A DNA stretch of 64,000 nucleotides. It comes from Enterobacter quasihormaechei. Its GTDB lineage: Bacteria > Pseudomonadota > Gammaproteobacteria > Enterobacterales > Enterobacteriaceae. The notes under the pieces are model-generated. The model ran no database searches and was not told the DNA's origin. It was given only the letters and a program-made list of their open reading frames with translations. The stretch lies in contig NZ_SJON01000005.1 of NCBI RefSeq assembly GCF_004331385.1, positions 186,001-250,000 on the forward strand. The letters are read 5' to 3'. The stretch's first letter is position 1, and the number at the start of each line of letters is the position of its first letter. Positions 8,270 through 16,970 of the stretch are shown piece after piece. The position numbers and the translations under genes were made by a program.

Positions 8270-11200
8270 CCCATAATCTCCAGTAAAGCCTGCAATGGAT
8301 GGCGCACACCGTTACCTTCCACCCGCTTCACCTGGCTGCGACAGGAGTACCCCGTTGCCAGACAGCGGTTGCGCGGCAGGCGCTGCATTGCCTGATGCCA
8401 CGACAGCTCATAAATGCCGAGGGAATTGGCGTGGTTTTTGACTTCATGACCGTAGGTGCCAGCCATACCGCAGCAGCCCACGTTGACGCTTTCCAGCTTC
8501 GCGCCAAAGCGGGCGAAGATAGATGCCCACTGGGCAGGCGCCGTCGGCAGCGCGGTCACTTCAGTGCAGTGCCCAAACAGATACCAGGATTCTCCGCTGG
8601 CCTCCTGAGCGTCCGTTTGCTTCAGCACCGCAGGCAGCCACTCGTGCACCAGTAAGACCTGAAAATCACCGCGCGTATCGCCGAGCGTCTGCTTATATTC
8701 GTCGCGATAGCAGAGCACCAGCGCCGGATCGACGCCCACCATCGGCATGCCGAGCTGCGCCACGCGGTTCAGGAAGTCTGAAGTTTTCTGCGCGGTTTTC
8801 GCAAAGCGGGTCAGGAAGCCTTTGATATGCTGCGCTTTACCGTTCGGCGAGAACGGCAGCACCACCGGCTGGTAGCCCATTTTCTCCGCCAGACGCACAA
8901 AATCCGCCACCACCTGCGCATCGTAGTAGCTGGTAAAGGGATCCTGCACCACCAGCACCGTTTTCGCTTTCTGCTCCGGCGAGAGTGCCTCCAGCTGTTC
9001 CAGGGTCATATTCGCCGAGCGGTGCCCCACCAGCCGACGCTGCAACGAGGGAACAGAGAGCAGCGGCAGATCGACCATCCCGATATGTTTTTCGGAAAGC
9101 TTGCGCACCAGCGGCTGGTTGATAAAGAAGTTAAAGGTTTTTGGCGCACGAGCCATCAGCGGCGCGTAGCTCTCGACCGTCGCCACCAGATGATCGCGCA
9201 TTGGGCGCAGATAACGCGTGTGGTAAAGCTGGAGGAAGCGTGAACGGAACTCCGGCACGTCGATTTTAATCGGGCACTGGGTTGAACATGCCTTGCACGC
9301 CAGGCAGCCGGACATCGCCTCCTTTACCTCGTGGGAGAAATCGTATTCGCCTTTATTCGCATGCCAGCTGTTGCGGGTGCGTTCGATAAGCCCGCGCAGG
9401 CTGGCGCGTTTTTCCGGCAACTCCTGCTCCAGCTTGAGCGGGTCAACGCCGCGATCGGCCAGCAGGCGCAGCCATTCTCGCACCAGCGTCGCGCGTCCTT
9501 TGGGGGAGTGGATGCGGTTGCTGGTAATTTTCATCGACGGACACATCGGGCTTTTCACATCGAAGTTGAAGCACAGCCCGTTGCCGTTACACTCCATCGC
9601 GCCGCGCCAGGAAGCGCGCACCGCAATCGGAATTTGGCGATCATAGGTGCCGCGCTTAACGGCATCCACCTGCAACATCGGCGCATCAACGCCATCCGGC
9701 GGGCAGATTTTTCCCGGGTTGAGGCGGTTATCAGGATCGAACGCGGCCTTCACCTTACGCAGCTCGGTGTAGAGCTGGTCGCCAAAAAAGGCCGGGCTGT
9801 ACTCGGCGCGGAACCCCTTGCCGTGCTCGCCCCACAGCAAACCGCCGTATTTGGCCGTCAGGGCCACAACCTCGTCGGAGATCTCCTTCATCAGGATCTC
9901 CTGCTGCGGATCGCACATGTCCAGCGCCGGGCGCACGTGCAGCACGCCCGCGTCAACGTGCCCGAACATGCCATAGCTCAGGCCATGACCGTCGAGCAGC
10001 GCGCGAAACTCAACGATGTAGTCAGCCAGATGCTCCGGCGGCACGCAGGTATCTTCCGCAAAGGGAATCGGCTTCGCCGCCCCTTTCGCGTTGCCGAGCA
10101 GCCCCACCGCCTTTTTACGCATCGCGTAGATGCGCTCGATGCCGGCGAGATCGTTACACAGCTGCCAGCCAATGACGCCGCCCTCGCCCTGCGCAATCAG
10201 CTCGTCCAGCCGCTGGCAGAGTGTGCTCACCTGGCTCTCAATGAGCTCTGCGTCGTCCCCGGCAAACTCAACGATGTTCAGGCCGAGCATCTCTTTATCC
10301 GGCACGTCGGTAATCAACTCGCTCACCGAGTGCCAGACGATATCTTCCCGGGCCAGATTCAGCACCTTAGAGTCAACGGTTTCCACCGACAGCGCCCGCG
10401 CTTCCACCATAAACGGGGCATTACGCAGCGCGGAGTCAAAGGAGTTGTATTTGACGTTCACCAGACGGCGCACCTTCGGCAGCGGGGTGATATCCAGACG
10501 CGCTTCGGTGATAAAGGCCAGCGTACCTTCTGATCCGGTCAGTACGCGGGTAAGATCGAACTGGCTCATGTCGTCGTTGAAGACATGCCGCAAATCGTAG
10601 CCCGTCAGGAAACGGTTTAGCTTCGGGAATTTGTCGAGGATCAGTTCGCGATTTTCGCGACAGCGCTCCAGCACGGTGCGATAAATCCGTCCGCTGGTGG
10701 TGCTCTCCTTTGCCAGCGTTTCGGCCAGTTCGATCGGCATCGGCTGGGTGTCGAGAATATCCCCCCCCAGCAGCACCGCCCGCACCCCCATCACGTGATC
10801 GGAGGTTTTACCGTAGACCAGCGAGCCCTGCCCGGAGGCATCGGTGTTGATCATCCCGCCAAGGGTCGCGCGGTTGCTGGTGGACAGTTCCGGCGCAAAA
10901 AAATAGCCGTACGGTTTTAAAAACTGATTGAGCTGGTCCTTGATCACACCCGCTTCCACGCGCACCCACCCCTCTTCCGGGTTGATCTCAATGATGCGGT
11001 TCATATAGCGGGACATATCAATGATGATGCCCTGGTTCAGCGCCTGCCCGTTGGTGCCCGTACCGCCGCCGCGCGGGGTAAAGACCAGAGAGGTGAAACG
11101 CTCCTGCGATGCCAGGCGGGCGATAAGCGCCACGTCCGCGGTAGAGCGCGGGAAAACGACGGCATCGGGAAGAAGCTGGTAGATACTGTTATCGGTCGCC

Positions 11201-11322
11201 ATCGTCAGCCTGTCGGCATAATCGGTGGCGGTATCACCTGTAAAACCCTGTTGCTCCAGTGCCTGCAAAAAATTAAGCACCAGCTGAACGACGCCAGGTG
11301 CCTGAGAAATCTGTGGGATCAT
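8266..11322 (-). CDS. ydiJ: FAD/4Fe-4S oxidoreductase YdiJ (D-2-hydroxyglutarate dehydrogenase type)
   Basis: This 1018-residue fusion has an N-terminal FAD-linked oxidase domain (PP-loop [12 protein letters not shown] near residues 82-92). A vanillyl-alcohol-oxidase-like C-cap follows, then a ferredoxin-type cluster [12 protein letters not shown] and a CCG-type cysteine-rich domain ([13 protein letters not shown]). The E. coli protein oxidises D-2-hydroxyglutarate, and the same role is inferred. The start MIPQISQ (11322) matches E. coli; an in-frame ATG 16 codons upstream lies in the promoter region. menI overlaps its stop by 4 nt. A long open frame antisense to this gene is a coding shadow. 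Confidence 0.92.
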   Translation of the reverse strand: MIPQISQAPGVVQLVLNFLQALEQQGFTGDTATDYADRLTMATDNSIYQLLPDAVVFPRSTADVALIARLASQERFTSLVFTPRGGGTGTNGQALNQGIIIDMSRYMNRIIEINPEEGWVRVEAGVIKDQLNQFLKPYGYFFAPELSTSNRATLGGMINTDASGQGSLVYGKTSDHVMGVRAVLLGGDILDTQPMPIELAETLAKESTTSGRIYRTVLERCRENRELILDKFPKLNRFLTGYDLRHVFNDDMSQFDLTRVLTGSEGTLAFITEARLDITPLPKVRRLVNVKYNSFDSALRNAPFMVEARALSVETVDSKVLNLAREDIVWHSVSELITDVPDKEMLGLNIVEFAGDDAELIESQVSTLCQRLDELIAQGEGGVIGWQLCNDLAGIERIYAMRKKAVGLLGNAKGAAKPIPFAEDTCVPPEHLADYIVEFRALLDGHGLSYGMFGHVDAGVLHVRPALDMCDPQQEILMKEISDEVVALTAKYGGLLWGEHGKGFRAEYSPAFFGDQLYTELRKVKAAFDPDNRLNPGKICPPDGVDAPMLQVDAVKRGTYDRQIPIAVRASWRGAMECNGNGLCFNFDVKSPMCPSMKITSNRIHSPKGRATLVREWLRLLADRGVDPLKLEQELPEKRASLRGLIERTRNSWHANKGEYDFSHEVKEAMSGCLACKACSTQCPIKIDVPEFRSRFLQLYHTRYLRPMRDHLVATVESYAPLMARAPKTFNFFINQPLVRKLSEKHIGMVDLPLLSVPSLQRRLVGHRSANMTLEQLEALSPEQKAKTVLVVQDPFTSYYDAQVVADFVRLAEKMGYQPVVLPFSPNGKAQHIKGFLTRFAKTAQKTSDFLNRVAQLGMPMVGVDPALVLCYRDEYKQTLGDTRGDFQVLLVHEWLPAVLKQTDAQEASGESWYLFGHCTEVTALPTAPAQWASIFARFGAKLESVNVGCCGMAGTYGHEVKNHANSLGIYELSWHQAMQRLPRNRCLATGYSCRSQVKRVEGNGVRHPLQALLEIMG

Positions 11323-11346
11323 GACTATCGTCCCTAATGAGAGTGG

Positions 11347-11362
11347 TGGGAATCGTTTGCGT
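11347..11362. promoter_or_regulatory. Possible PurR operator
   Basis: TGGGAATCGTTTGCGT carries an exact right half (CGTTTGCGT) of the PurR consensus ACGCAAACGTTTGCGT and matches 12 of 16 bases overall. It lies 25 nt upstream of ydiJ in the ydiJ/ydiK divergent region. I recall ydiK as a PurR target in E. coli, so the site is plausible, but the left half is weak. Confidence 0.35.
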
Positions 11363-11479
11363 TGTATCACAACTTTTTATCACATTTTTTTCTTATACGC
11401 TCAGCAGAATTACAGGCAGAATTCGCCTGTCAAAAATCGCTGAGATCATTAATGATTAAAGAGATGCGGTTTACGTTCT

Positions 11480-11496
11480 CGCCAGTCAGACTGGCG
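11480..11496 (+). other. Hairpin in the ydiK leader
   Basis: CGCCAG, tcaga, CTGGCG is followed by TTCTTTT and then the ydiK ribosome site (AAGGAAA). The stem is 6 bp and starts 39 nt before the ATG. It could be a weak attenuator or a structure affecting translation. It may also be incidental. Confidence 0.35.
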
Positions 11497-11518
11497 TTCT
11501 TTTAAGGAAAGTTTATTT

Positions 11519-12634
11519 ATGGTCAACCTTCGCCAGCCCAGGGATGTTGCGCAAATTTTACTGTCGGTGCTGTTCCTGGCCCTCATGATTATTGCGTGTC
11601 TGTGGATTGTTCGGCCTTTCGTGCTCGGCTTCGCCTGGGCCGCTACCGTTGTTGTCGCCACCTGGCCTTTACTCTTACGCTTGCAGAAACTGCTGTTTGG
11701 TCGTCGCGGCCTCGCCGTAATGGTCATGACGCTGCTGCTGTTCCTGCTGTTTATTATTCCCATTGCACTGCTGGTGAATAGCCTGGTGGACAGCAGCGGC
11801 CCGGTTATTCGCGCGGTCACCAGCGGTGACATGACGCTGCCGGATCTCGCGTGGCTGAACAGCATTCCGGTCGTGGGCGCTAAACTGTACAGCGGCTGGC
11901 ATAGCCTGCTGGAGATGGGCGGCAGCGCACTGATGGCGAAAGTGCGTCCGTACATCGGCACAACCACCACCTGGTTTGTGGGTCAGGCCGCTCACGTTGG
12001 CCGCTTTATGATGCACTGTGCGCTGATGCTGCTCTTCAGCGCCCTGCTCTACTGGCGCGGCGAGCAGGTTGCGCTGGGCGTACGTCATTTCGCCACCCGG
12101 CTGGCAGGAAAACGCGGCGACGCGGCTGTACTGCTGGCAGCCCAGGCCGTTCGCGCGGTGGCGCTTGGCGTGGTGGTGACGGCGCTGGTGCAGGCGGTGC
12201 TTGGCGGTATCGGGCTGGCGATCTCCGGCGTCCCTTATGCCACTATTTTCACTGTCGTTATGCTGATGACCTGTCTGGCGCAGCTTGGTCCGTTGCTGGT
12301 GCTGGTCCCCTGCATTATCTGGCTTTACTGGACGGGTGATACGACCTGGGGCACAGTGCTGCTGGTCTGGAGCTGCGTGGTGGGCACCATGGATAACGTG
12401 ATTCGCCCGCTGCTCATTCGCATGGGCGCTGACCTGCCGCTGATCCTGATCCTGTCCGGGGTGATCGGGGGGTTGATTGCCTTCGGCATGATTGGTCTGT
12501 TCATTGGTCCGGTGCTGCTTGCAGTAACCTGGCGTCTCTTCTCCGCCTGGGTGCATGAAGTGCCGCCGCCGGGAACCGATCCGGACGTCATGTTAAGGGA
12601 ACTAGAAGAGCTGGAAGACAAGAACGCGCAGTAA
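11519..12634 (+). CDS. ydiK: AI-2E family transporter YdiK
   Basis: This 371-residue polytopic inner-membrane protein of the AI-2E (UPF0118) family has about eight hydrophobic segments, two at the N-terminus and a cluster in the C-terminal half. Gene order (ydiJ / ydiK / rprA) equals E. coli. The substrate is unknown. The family name comes from the proposed export of autoinducer 2 and says little about this member. AAGGAAA 6-12 nt before ATG supports the start. It is divergent from ydiJ. Confidence 0.9.
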   Translation: MVNLRQPRDVAQILLSVLFLALMIIACLWIVRPFVLGFAWAATVVVATWPLLLRLQKLLFGRRGLAVMVMTLLLFLLFIIPIALLVNSLVDSSGPVIRAVTSGDMTLPDLAWLNSIPVVGAKLYSGWHSLLEMGGSALMAKVRPYIGTTTTWFVGQAAHVGRFMMHCALMLLFSALLYWRGEQVALGVRHFATRLAGKRGDAAVLLAAQAVRAVALGVVVTALVQAVLGGIGLAISGVPYATIFTVVMLMTCLAQLGPLLVLVPCIIWLYWTGDTTWGTVLLVWSCVVGTMDNVIRPLLIRMGADLPLILILSGVIGGLIAFGMIGLFIGPVLLAVTWRLFSAWVHEVPPPGTDPDVMLRELEELEDKNAQ

Positions 12635-12642
12635 GGTTTTAT

Positions 12643-12673
12643 GCCGGGTAGCCCCAGCGCTTACCCGGCCTAC
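12643..12673. repeat. REP element
   Basis: GCCGGGTA...TACCCGGC forms an 8-bp palindromic arm, with the conserved CCTAC tail, right after the ydiK stop codon. This is a single extragenic palindrome of the kind found in three inverted pairs elsewhere in the window. Confidence 0.85.
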
Positions 12674-12794
12674 ACTCTTCGCAGCAATACTTAAACGTTG
12701 CTAAACTATTTATTCTCTGCACACTGGTCAGACTCGCCTTTTCCAGCCTAAAACCGTCATTCTCTTCAAGAAATCTTTACCTACCTTTAACTAT

Positions 12795-12808
12795 TGAGAC
12801 GAATCCGA
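12795..12808 (+). promoter_or_regulatory. RcsB box of the rprA promoter
   Basis: TGAGACGAATCCGA matches the Rcs box TAAGAATATTCCTA at 9 of 14 positions and is centred about 42 bp before the inferred rprA start. That is the position expected of an RcsB activator site. The -10 is TACTAT at 12832-12837. rprA is an established RcsCDB target in E. coli. Confidence 0.65.
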
Positions 12809-12843
12809 TCGACTCAAAATCCTGGCATGCCTACTATTAAGAC

Positions 12844-12949
12844 ACGGTTATAAATCAACACCTTGATTTATAAGCATGGAAATCCCCTGAGTGAAACAAC
12901 GAATTGCTGTGTGTAGTCTTTGCCCATCTCCCACGATGGGCTTTTTTTT
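12844..12949 (+). ncRNA. rprA: RprA small regulatory RNA
   Basis: This 106-nt Hfq-dependent sRNA pairs with the rpoS leader to activate translation and also acts on csgD and ydaM in E. coli. The sequence is almost identical to the E. coli RNA from memory: ACGGTTATAAATC start, hairpin ATAAATCAACACCTTGATTTAT, the segment GGAAATCCCCTGAGTGAAAC, and terminator CCCATCTCCCACGATGGG followed by eight T. It sits next to ydiK as in E. coli. Promoter elements are a -10 TACTAT six bases before the start and an RcsB-like box near -42. Confidence 0.95.
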
Positions 12950-12956
12950 ATCCTTT

Positions 12957-15332
12957 TTACGTTCGCGTAATGTCACAGCGGCTGAGCATCTGCCAGTCAC
13001 CCGCCAGCACGCGCGTCTCCCCGGTCACCAGCAACGTTACAACCTCGCGAATATCCGCCGAGGAAGCGCCAACCTGTAGCTCAAACTCCCCTGGCTCGAC
13101 AATTCGCTTCCCGTCCCGGCGGGTGAAATTGAACATCTCCACCGGCAGGGTAAAGGTCAGCGTGGCGGTTTCTCCCGGTGCAAGCGTAACGCGCTGGAAC
13201 GCTTTCAGCTCCTGAAGCGGACGAACCTGCGTGGCGACCTTATCGCGCACGTAGACCTGCACCACTTCACTGCCGCTGCGCTCGCCGGCGTTGGTGATAT
13301 CGATACGTAATGTCACCTCTCCAGCGATCGGGACGCGGCTTTCAGCCAGCCGTGCCGCTCCCCAGCAAAATTGCGTCCAGCTGAGCCCGTAACCAAACGG
13401 GTAACGCGCGCCGAAATGGAAGGCAAACGGCGTGCCCCCGCTTTTCAGCTTGTGATTGTAGTAGTACGGCATCGCCCCGGCGCTTTTCGGCACGCTCACC
13501 ACCAGCCTGCCCTGCGGTTCGGCGCGGCCGGTTAACACATCGGCAATTGCCCAACCGCCTTCCTGCCCGGGCGCCCAGGCCATTATCAGCGCGGCCACCT
13601 TCTCTTCCAGCCCCTGAAGGTTATAAGGACGCCCGCCCGTCATGACGACAATCACCGGCTTGCCGGTTGCCACCAGCGCGTGCAGCAGCTGCTGCTGCAC
13701 GCCCGGCAGATCCAGCGAATCGGTGTCCGAGCCTTCCCCCACGGTGCCGCTCTGGAATAGCCCGGCAAGGTCGCCAACGCAGGCCACCACTACGTCACTC
13801 GCTTGTGCAGCGCTCACGGCGTCGGGGATCAGATCCGTGCGTTGTGACACTGGCGACTGCTGCATCGGCTTACCGCCGCTGTCGCCCGGGAAAACCGGGG
13901 CGCCCGCCATCCGTTTTTCAATAATGTGACACCCTTTCGCGTAACGTATCTGCGATGCGCCAAGGTACTGCTCCAGCGCCGCGCGCGGGGTGGTCACCTG
14001 CGAGGTCTCTTCAACCATATCGCTGATGATCAGGTGAACCGGGAAGCTGTAGCCGCTCAGTAGCGCCAGCGGATCGTCTGCCGTCGGCCCGACTACCGCT
14101 ACACGCGGTTTGCCGCCGAGAGGCAAAATGCCGTTATTTTCCAGCAGCGTTATCGATGTGGTTGCTACCTCGCGCGCCGCCTGTCGGGTCGCCTCGCTTT
14201 GCAAATCGATACCGTCTTCATTGACGTACGGGTTTTCAAACAGCCCGAGGCGGAATTTTTCACCCAGCACGCGCGCCACAATCTCATCCACCTTCGCCAT
14301 GGAGATGAGCCCACGCTCTACCGCTTCCGCCAGGTGCCGCGCGCAGTCATCCTTCGGCAATTCCACATCCAGCCCGGCGTTAAACGCCAGCGCAGCCGAT
14401 TCCGCTGGATCGTGAGAAATTCCGTGGTGCTGGTGCAGCAGGCTGACGCCGCCGTAGTCCGCCACGATAATGCCGTCGAAGCCCCACTGCTCGCGCAAAA
14501 CGGTGGTGAGCAGGAAATGGTCGCTGTGGCCCGGCTGATTATCGATGTCGTGATAGGCTGGCATCACGGAACCGGCGTTGGCCAGCTTGACCGCCATCTC
14601 AAACGGCAGCAGGAACGTATCGTTTAGCTCGCTGAAGCCGAGATGGACCGGGGCATGGTTGCGCGCCCCTTCGCTGAATGAGTGGCCCACGTAATGCTTC
14701 AGGGTCGCCAGCAGATCGCGCTTGTCACCCTGCAACCCCTTCACGTACGCCGTGGCCATCACCCCCACCAGCCACGGATCTTCGCCAAAGGTCTCTTCCG
14801 TACGCCCCCAGCGTACGTCTCGCGAGACGTCCAGCACCGGGGCCAGCCCCTGCTGGCACCCGACTGAGCGGGCCTCTTTGCCAATCTGCTCCGCCGCGCG
14901 CTGCACCAGCGCCGGGTCCCAGGTGGAACCATAGTTCAGCGACGACGGGAAGAGCGTGGCGTCTTTACACAGCAAGCCGACCAGACACTCCTCATGGAAC
15001 AGCGCCGGAATGCCGAGCCGGGTCTCCTCCATCATCAGGCGTTGCAGGCGGTTGGCGGCACGCACGCCGGTCTTCGCATCGACAATGTGTGTGCCGAGCG
15101 GACGGGTGATCTGCCCGACGCCCAGCTTCAGCCTTTCGCTGAGGGACGCCTGTTCGCTTACACCGGCAAACTCATCGCTCAGATCGCTGCGCTCGCGATG
15201 GTTGCCGTTTTCATCGAGGATCAGCCAGTATGCGTGCATCTGGGCAAATTTCTCTTCCGGGGTCATACGCGCCAGTAGATCGGCGACACGCTCGTGCACG
15301 GGACGTCCCGCGTCCCTGTAGATCGCAGTCAT
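12957..15332 (-). CDS. Glycoside hydrolase family 3 beta-glucosidase/xylosidase
   Basis: This 791-residue GH3 enzyme has three parts. The N-terminal TIM barrel carries the nucleophile segment GFDGIIVADYGGVSLL (Asp in VADYGG). The alpha/beta sandwich contains GGRPYNLQGLEEKVAALIMAW. The C-terminal Fn3-like domain includes SEVVQVYVRDK. No signal peptide is present, so it acts in the cytoplasm on a substrate brought in intact, presumably by the GPH symporter encoded 3 nt upstream in the same transcript. The natural sugar (beta-glucoside, beta-xyloside or a plant glycoside) cannot be decided. In E. coli this place holds ydiL to fadK instead. Confidence 0.88.
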   Translation of the reverse strand: MTAIYRDAGRPVHERVADLLARMTPEEKFAQMHAYWLILDENGNHRERSDLSDEFAGVSEQASLSERLKLGVGQITRPLGTHIVDAKTGVRAANRLQRLMMEETRLGIPALFHEECLVGLLCKDATLFPSSLNYGSTWDPALVQRAAEQIGKEARSVGCQQGLAPVLDVSRDVRWGRTEETFGEDPWLVGVMATAYVKGLQGDKRDLLATLKHYVGHSFSEGARNHAPVHLGFSELNDTFLLPFEMAVKLANAGSVMPAYHDIDNQPGHSDHFLLTTVLREQWGFDGIIVADYGGVSLLHQHHGISHDPAESAALAFNAGLDVELPKDDCARHLAEAVERGLISMAKVDEIVARVLGEKFRLGLFENPYVNEDGIDLQSEATRQAAREVATTSITLLENNGILPLGGKPRVAVVGPTADDPLALLSGYSFPVHLIISDMVEETSQVTTPRAALEQYLGASQIRYAKGCHIIEKRMAGAPVFPGDSGGKPMQQSPVSQRTDLIPDAVSAAQASDVVVACVGDLAGLFQSGTVGEGSDTDSLDLPGVQQQLLHALVATGKPVIVVMTGGRPYNLQGLEEKVAALIMAWAPGQEGGWAIADVLTGRAEPQGRLVVSVPKSAGAMPYYYNHKLKSGGTPFAFHFGARYPFGYGLSWTQFCWGAARLAESRVPIAGEVTLRIDITNAGERSGSEVVQVYVRDKVATQVRPLQELKAFQRVTLAPGETATLTFTLPVEMFNFTRRDGKRIVEPGEFELQVGASSADIREVVTLLVTGETRVLAGDWQMLSRCDITRT

Positions 15333-15335
15333 GGT

Positions 15336-16736
15336 TTACTCCTGTAGTGCGGATTGCGCTGCCGGGCTAAGCTGCCCCGCATCGTTTCGAATATTGCGTT
15401 TGCTGGCCAGCTCCCGGGCGATGGCGTCCACCAGCCGGCTGTTGAGTTTGTAGATGGCAAGGAGCGCCACCATGCACAGGAACAGCGCGCAGGGGATCAG
15501 GGTGAACAGCGCGTTGATCGTTGCGAGTACGTGAGGGGCCTGGTTTGCCTGTCCGGGAGCGTAATCCACCATGCCAAGCACCCAACCGACCACTGCCCCA
15601 CCCAGCGCCAGCCCAAACTTGATGGCAAACAGGGCGGTAGAGAAGACCAGCCCGTCCAGGCGGCGGCCGCTGCGGTGCTCTTCGTAGTCCACCACGTCTG
15701 AGAACATGGTCCATTGCAGCGGCGTGGTCAGGTTCTGAATAAAACTAAACACAATATTCAGACTGAATATCAGCCACACCTGCGAAGGGGGAATGAAGAA
15801 AATCAGCGCGCCAAAAATAACGAAGGAAATAATGGTCCACTGATAGGCACGCACGCGGTCGAATTTCCCGAGCAGGCGTTCTGATAATAATGCGCCGCTC
15901 AGGGATGCCACCATGCCGGAAACAATAAAGGCAAAGACCAGATCGGGACGTAACAGAACATAGTTAACGTAATACATGGTCGCCGAGCCGCGCGTCACGA
16001 CGGCGGTTAACAGTAAAATATTAAACAGAAAAACAATTCGCCACTGGCTGTTGCCGGCCAGCAGTTTTAAATCCGTCAGCATCGAGCCGGAGGTATCATT
16101 GCGCGGAGAGTAGCGCTCCCGGGTCATAAAGAAGCAGCAGAAGAATAAAATAATCCCCAGCAGCCCCATCAGGCTCATGGCATAGAAATAGCCTTTCTGC
16201 ACATTACCCTGGCCTAATAATGAGACCAGCGGCAGCGCAATAATCGTCACAATCAACCCGCCGATAAACGACAGGCCAAAGCGCCAGGATTGCAGCGAGT
16301 GGCGCTCGCGCGGGTCGAGCGTCAGCGCGCCGGGCATGGCGCAGTAAGGCACGTTAATGGCGGAGTAGATCAGGCTCAGGATGGCATACGTCACGCAGGC
16401 ATAGACAATTTTTGCCGTCGCCCCGGCATCCGGCACGTAGAAGGTAATGAGGCAGCTCACGCCAAACGGAATGGCAAACCAGAGCAGCCAGGGGCGAAAA
16501 CGACCGTGGCGCGTCTGAGTGCGATCCACCAGCGCGCCAATGCACGGGTCGACAAACGCATCGACCACGCGCACCACTAAAAACATGGTGCCCATAATGG
16601 CCGCTGGCAGACCGAATACGTCCGTATAGAAATAAGCGAGAAATAACGTTGCCGTTTGCCAGACCAGCGCGCTGGCCATATCACCCAGGCCATAACCTAT
16701 TTTATCTTTGGTGCGTAATACAGAGGAGATTGTCAT
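15336..16736 (-). CDS. GPH-family sugar:cation symporter
   Basis: This 466-residue inner-membrane transporter of the glycoside-pentoside-hexuronide family (MelB/XynP/YicJ type) has about 12 hydrophobic segments. The family hallmarks are DKIGYGLGDMASALVW at the N-terminus and DRTQTRHGRFRPWLL in the first cytoplasmic loop. ATG 16736 (MTISSVLRTKDK) was chosen because AAGG lies 9 nt upstream; an earlier in-frame ATG at 16817 has no ribosome site. It is the first gene of a two-gene operon with the GH3 hydrolase and most likely imports that enzyme's glycoside substrate. No regulator gene is adjacent. Confidence 0.88.
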   Translation of the reverse strand: MTISSVLRTKDKIGYGLGDMASALVWQTATLFLAYFYTDVFGLPAAIMGTMFLVVRVVDAFVDPCIGALVDRTQTRHGRFRPWLLWFAIPFGVSCLITFYVPDAGATAKIVYACVTYAILSLIYSAINVPYCAMPGALTLDPRERHSLQSWRFGLSFIGGLIVTIIALPLVSLLGQGNVQKGYFYAMSLMGLLGIILFFCCFFMTRERYSPRNDTSGSMLTDLKLLAGNSQWRIVFLFNILLLTAVVTRGSATMYYVNYVLLRPDLVFAFIVSGMVASLSGALLSERLLGKFDRVRAYQWTIISFVIFGALIFFIPPSQVWLIFSLNIVFSFIQNLTTPLQWTMFSDVVDYEEHRSGRRLDGLVFSTALFAIKFGLALGGAVVGWVLGMVDYAPGQANQAPHVLATINALFTLIPCALFLCMVALLAIYKLNSRLVDAIARELASKRNIRNDAGQLSPAAQSALQE

Positions 16737-16820
16737 TGTTATTTGCCTTTTTATCAGGTTAAAACGTATTTCAACCAGTCGCGCATCATCCCGAAGGATG
16801 CACGCGGTAAGGCTCAAGTA

Positions 16821-16842
16821 TTAGCAACGCCTTGTCCGCTAA
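16821..16842. promoter_or_regulatory. Inverted repeat upstream of the glycoside operon
   Basis: TTAGC-N12-GCTAA lies 85-106 bp upstream of the symporter start, in a 187-bp AT-rich gap that otherwise holds only the ppsA terminator. It could be an operator for an unlinked regulator. Evidence is the symmetry alone. Confidence 0.3.
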
Positions 16843-16923
16843 CAATTGTCTAAATTAACAGGTAAATTATGATATTTGGTTTTTTGCTTTATTTGTGATG
16901 GTGAGCATATTCGCAGGAAAATA

Positions 16924-16955
16924 AAAAAGGCGAGGACAGATATCCTCGCCTTTTT
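16924..16955. terminator. ppsA rho-independent terminator
   Basis: A 13-bp perfect stem, AAAAAGGCGAGGA / TCCTCGCCTTTTT, with a 6-nt loop, lies 16 nt after the ppsA stop codon. The A/T flanks make it usable in both directions. Confidence 0.92.
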
Positions 16956-16970
16956 CAGGTTATACCGGTT

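Noticed and set aside
9331..10533. 400-codon open frame on the plus strand opposite ydiJ
   Set aside because: It lies entirely inside ydiJ on the opposite strand, has no family resemblance or ribosome site, and reflects GC-biased third codon positions of ydiJ.
14678..15109. 143-codon Pro/Arg/Ala-rich frame opposite the GH3 gene
   Set aside because: Low-complexity antisense translation of a GC-rich gene.
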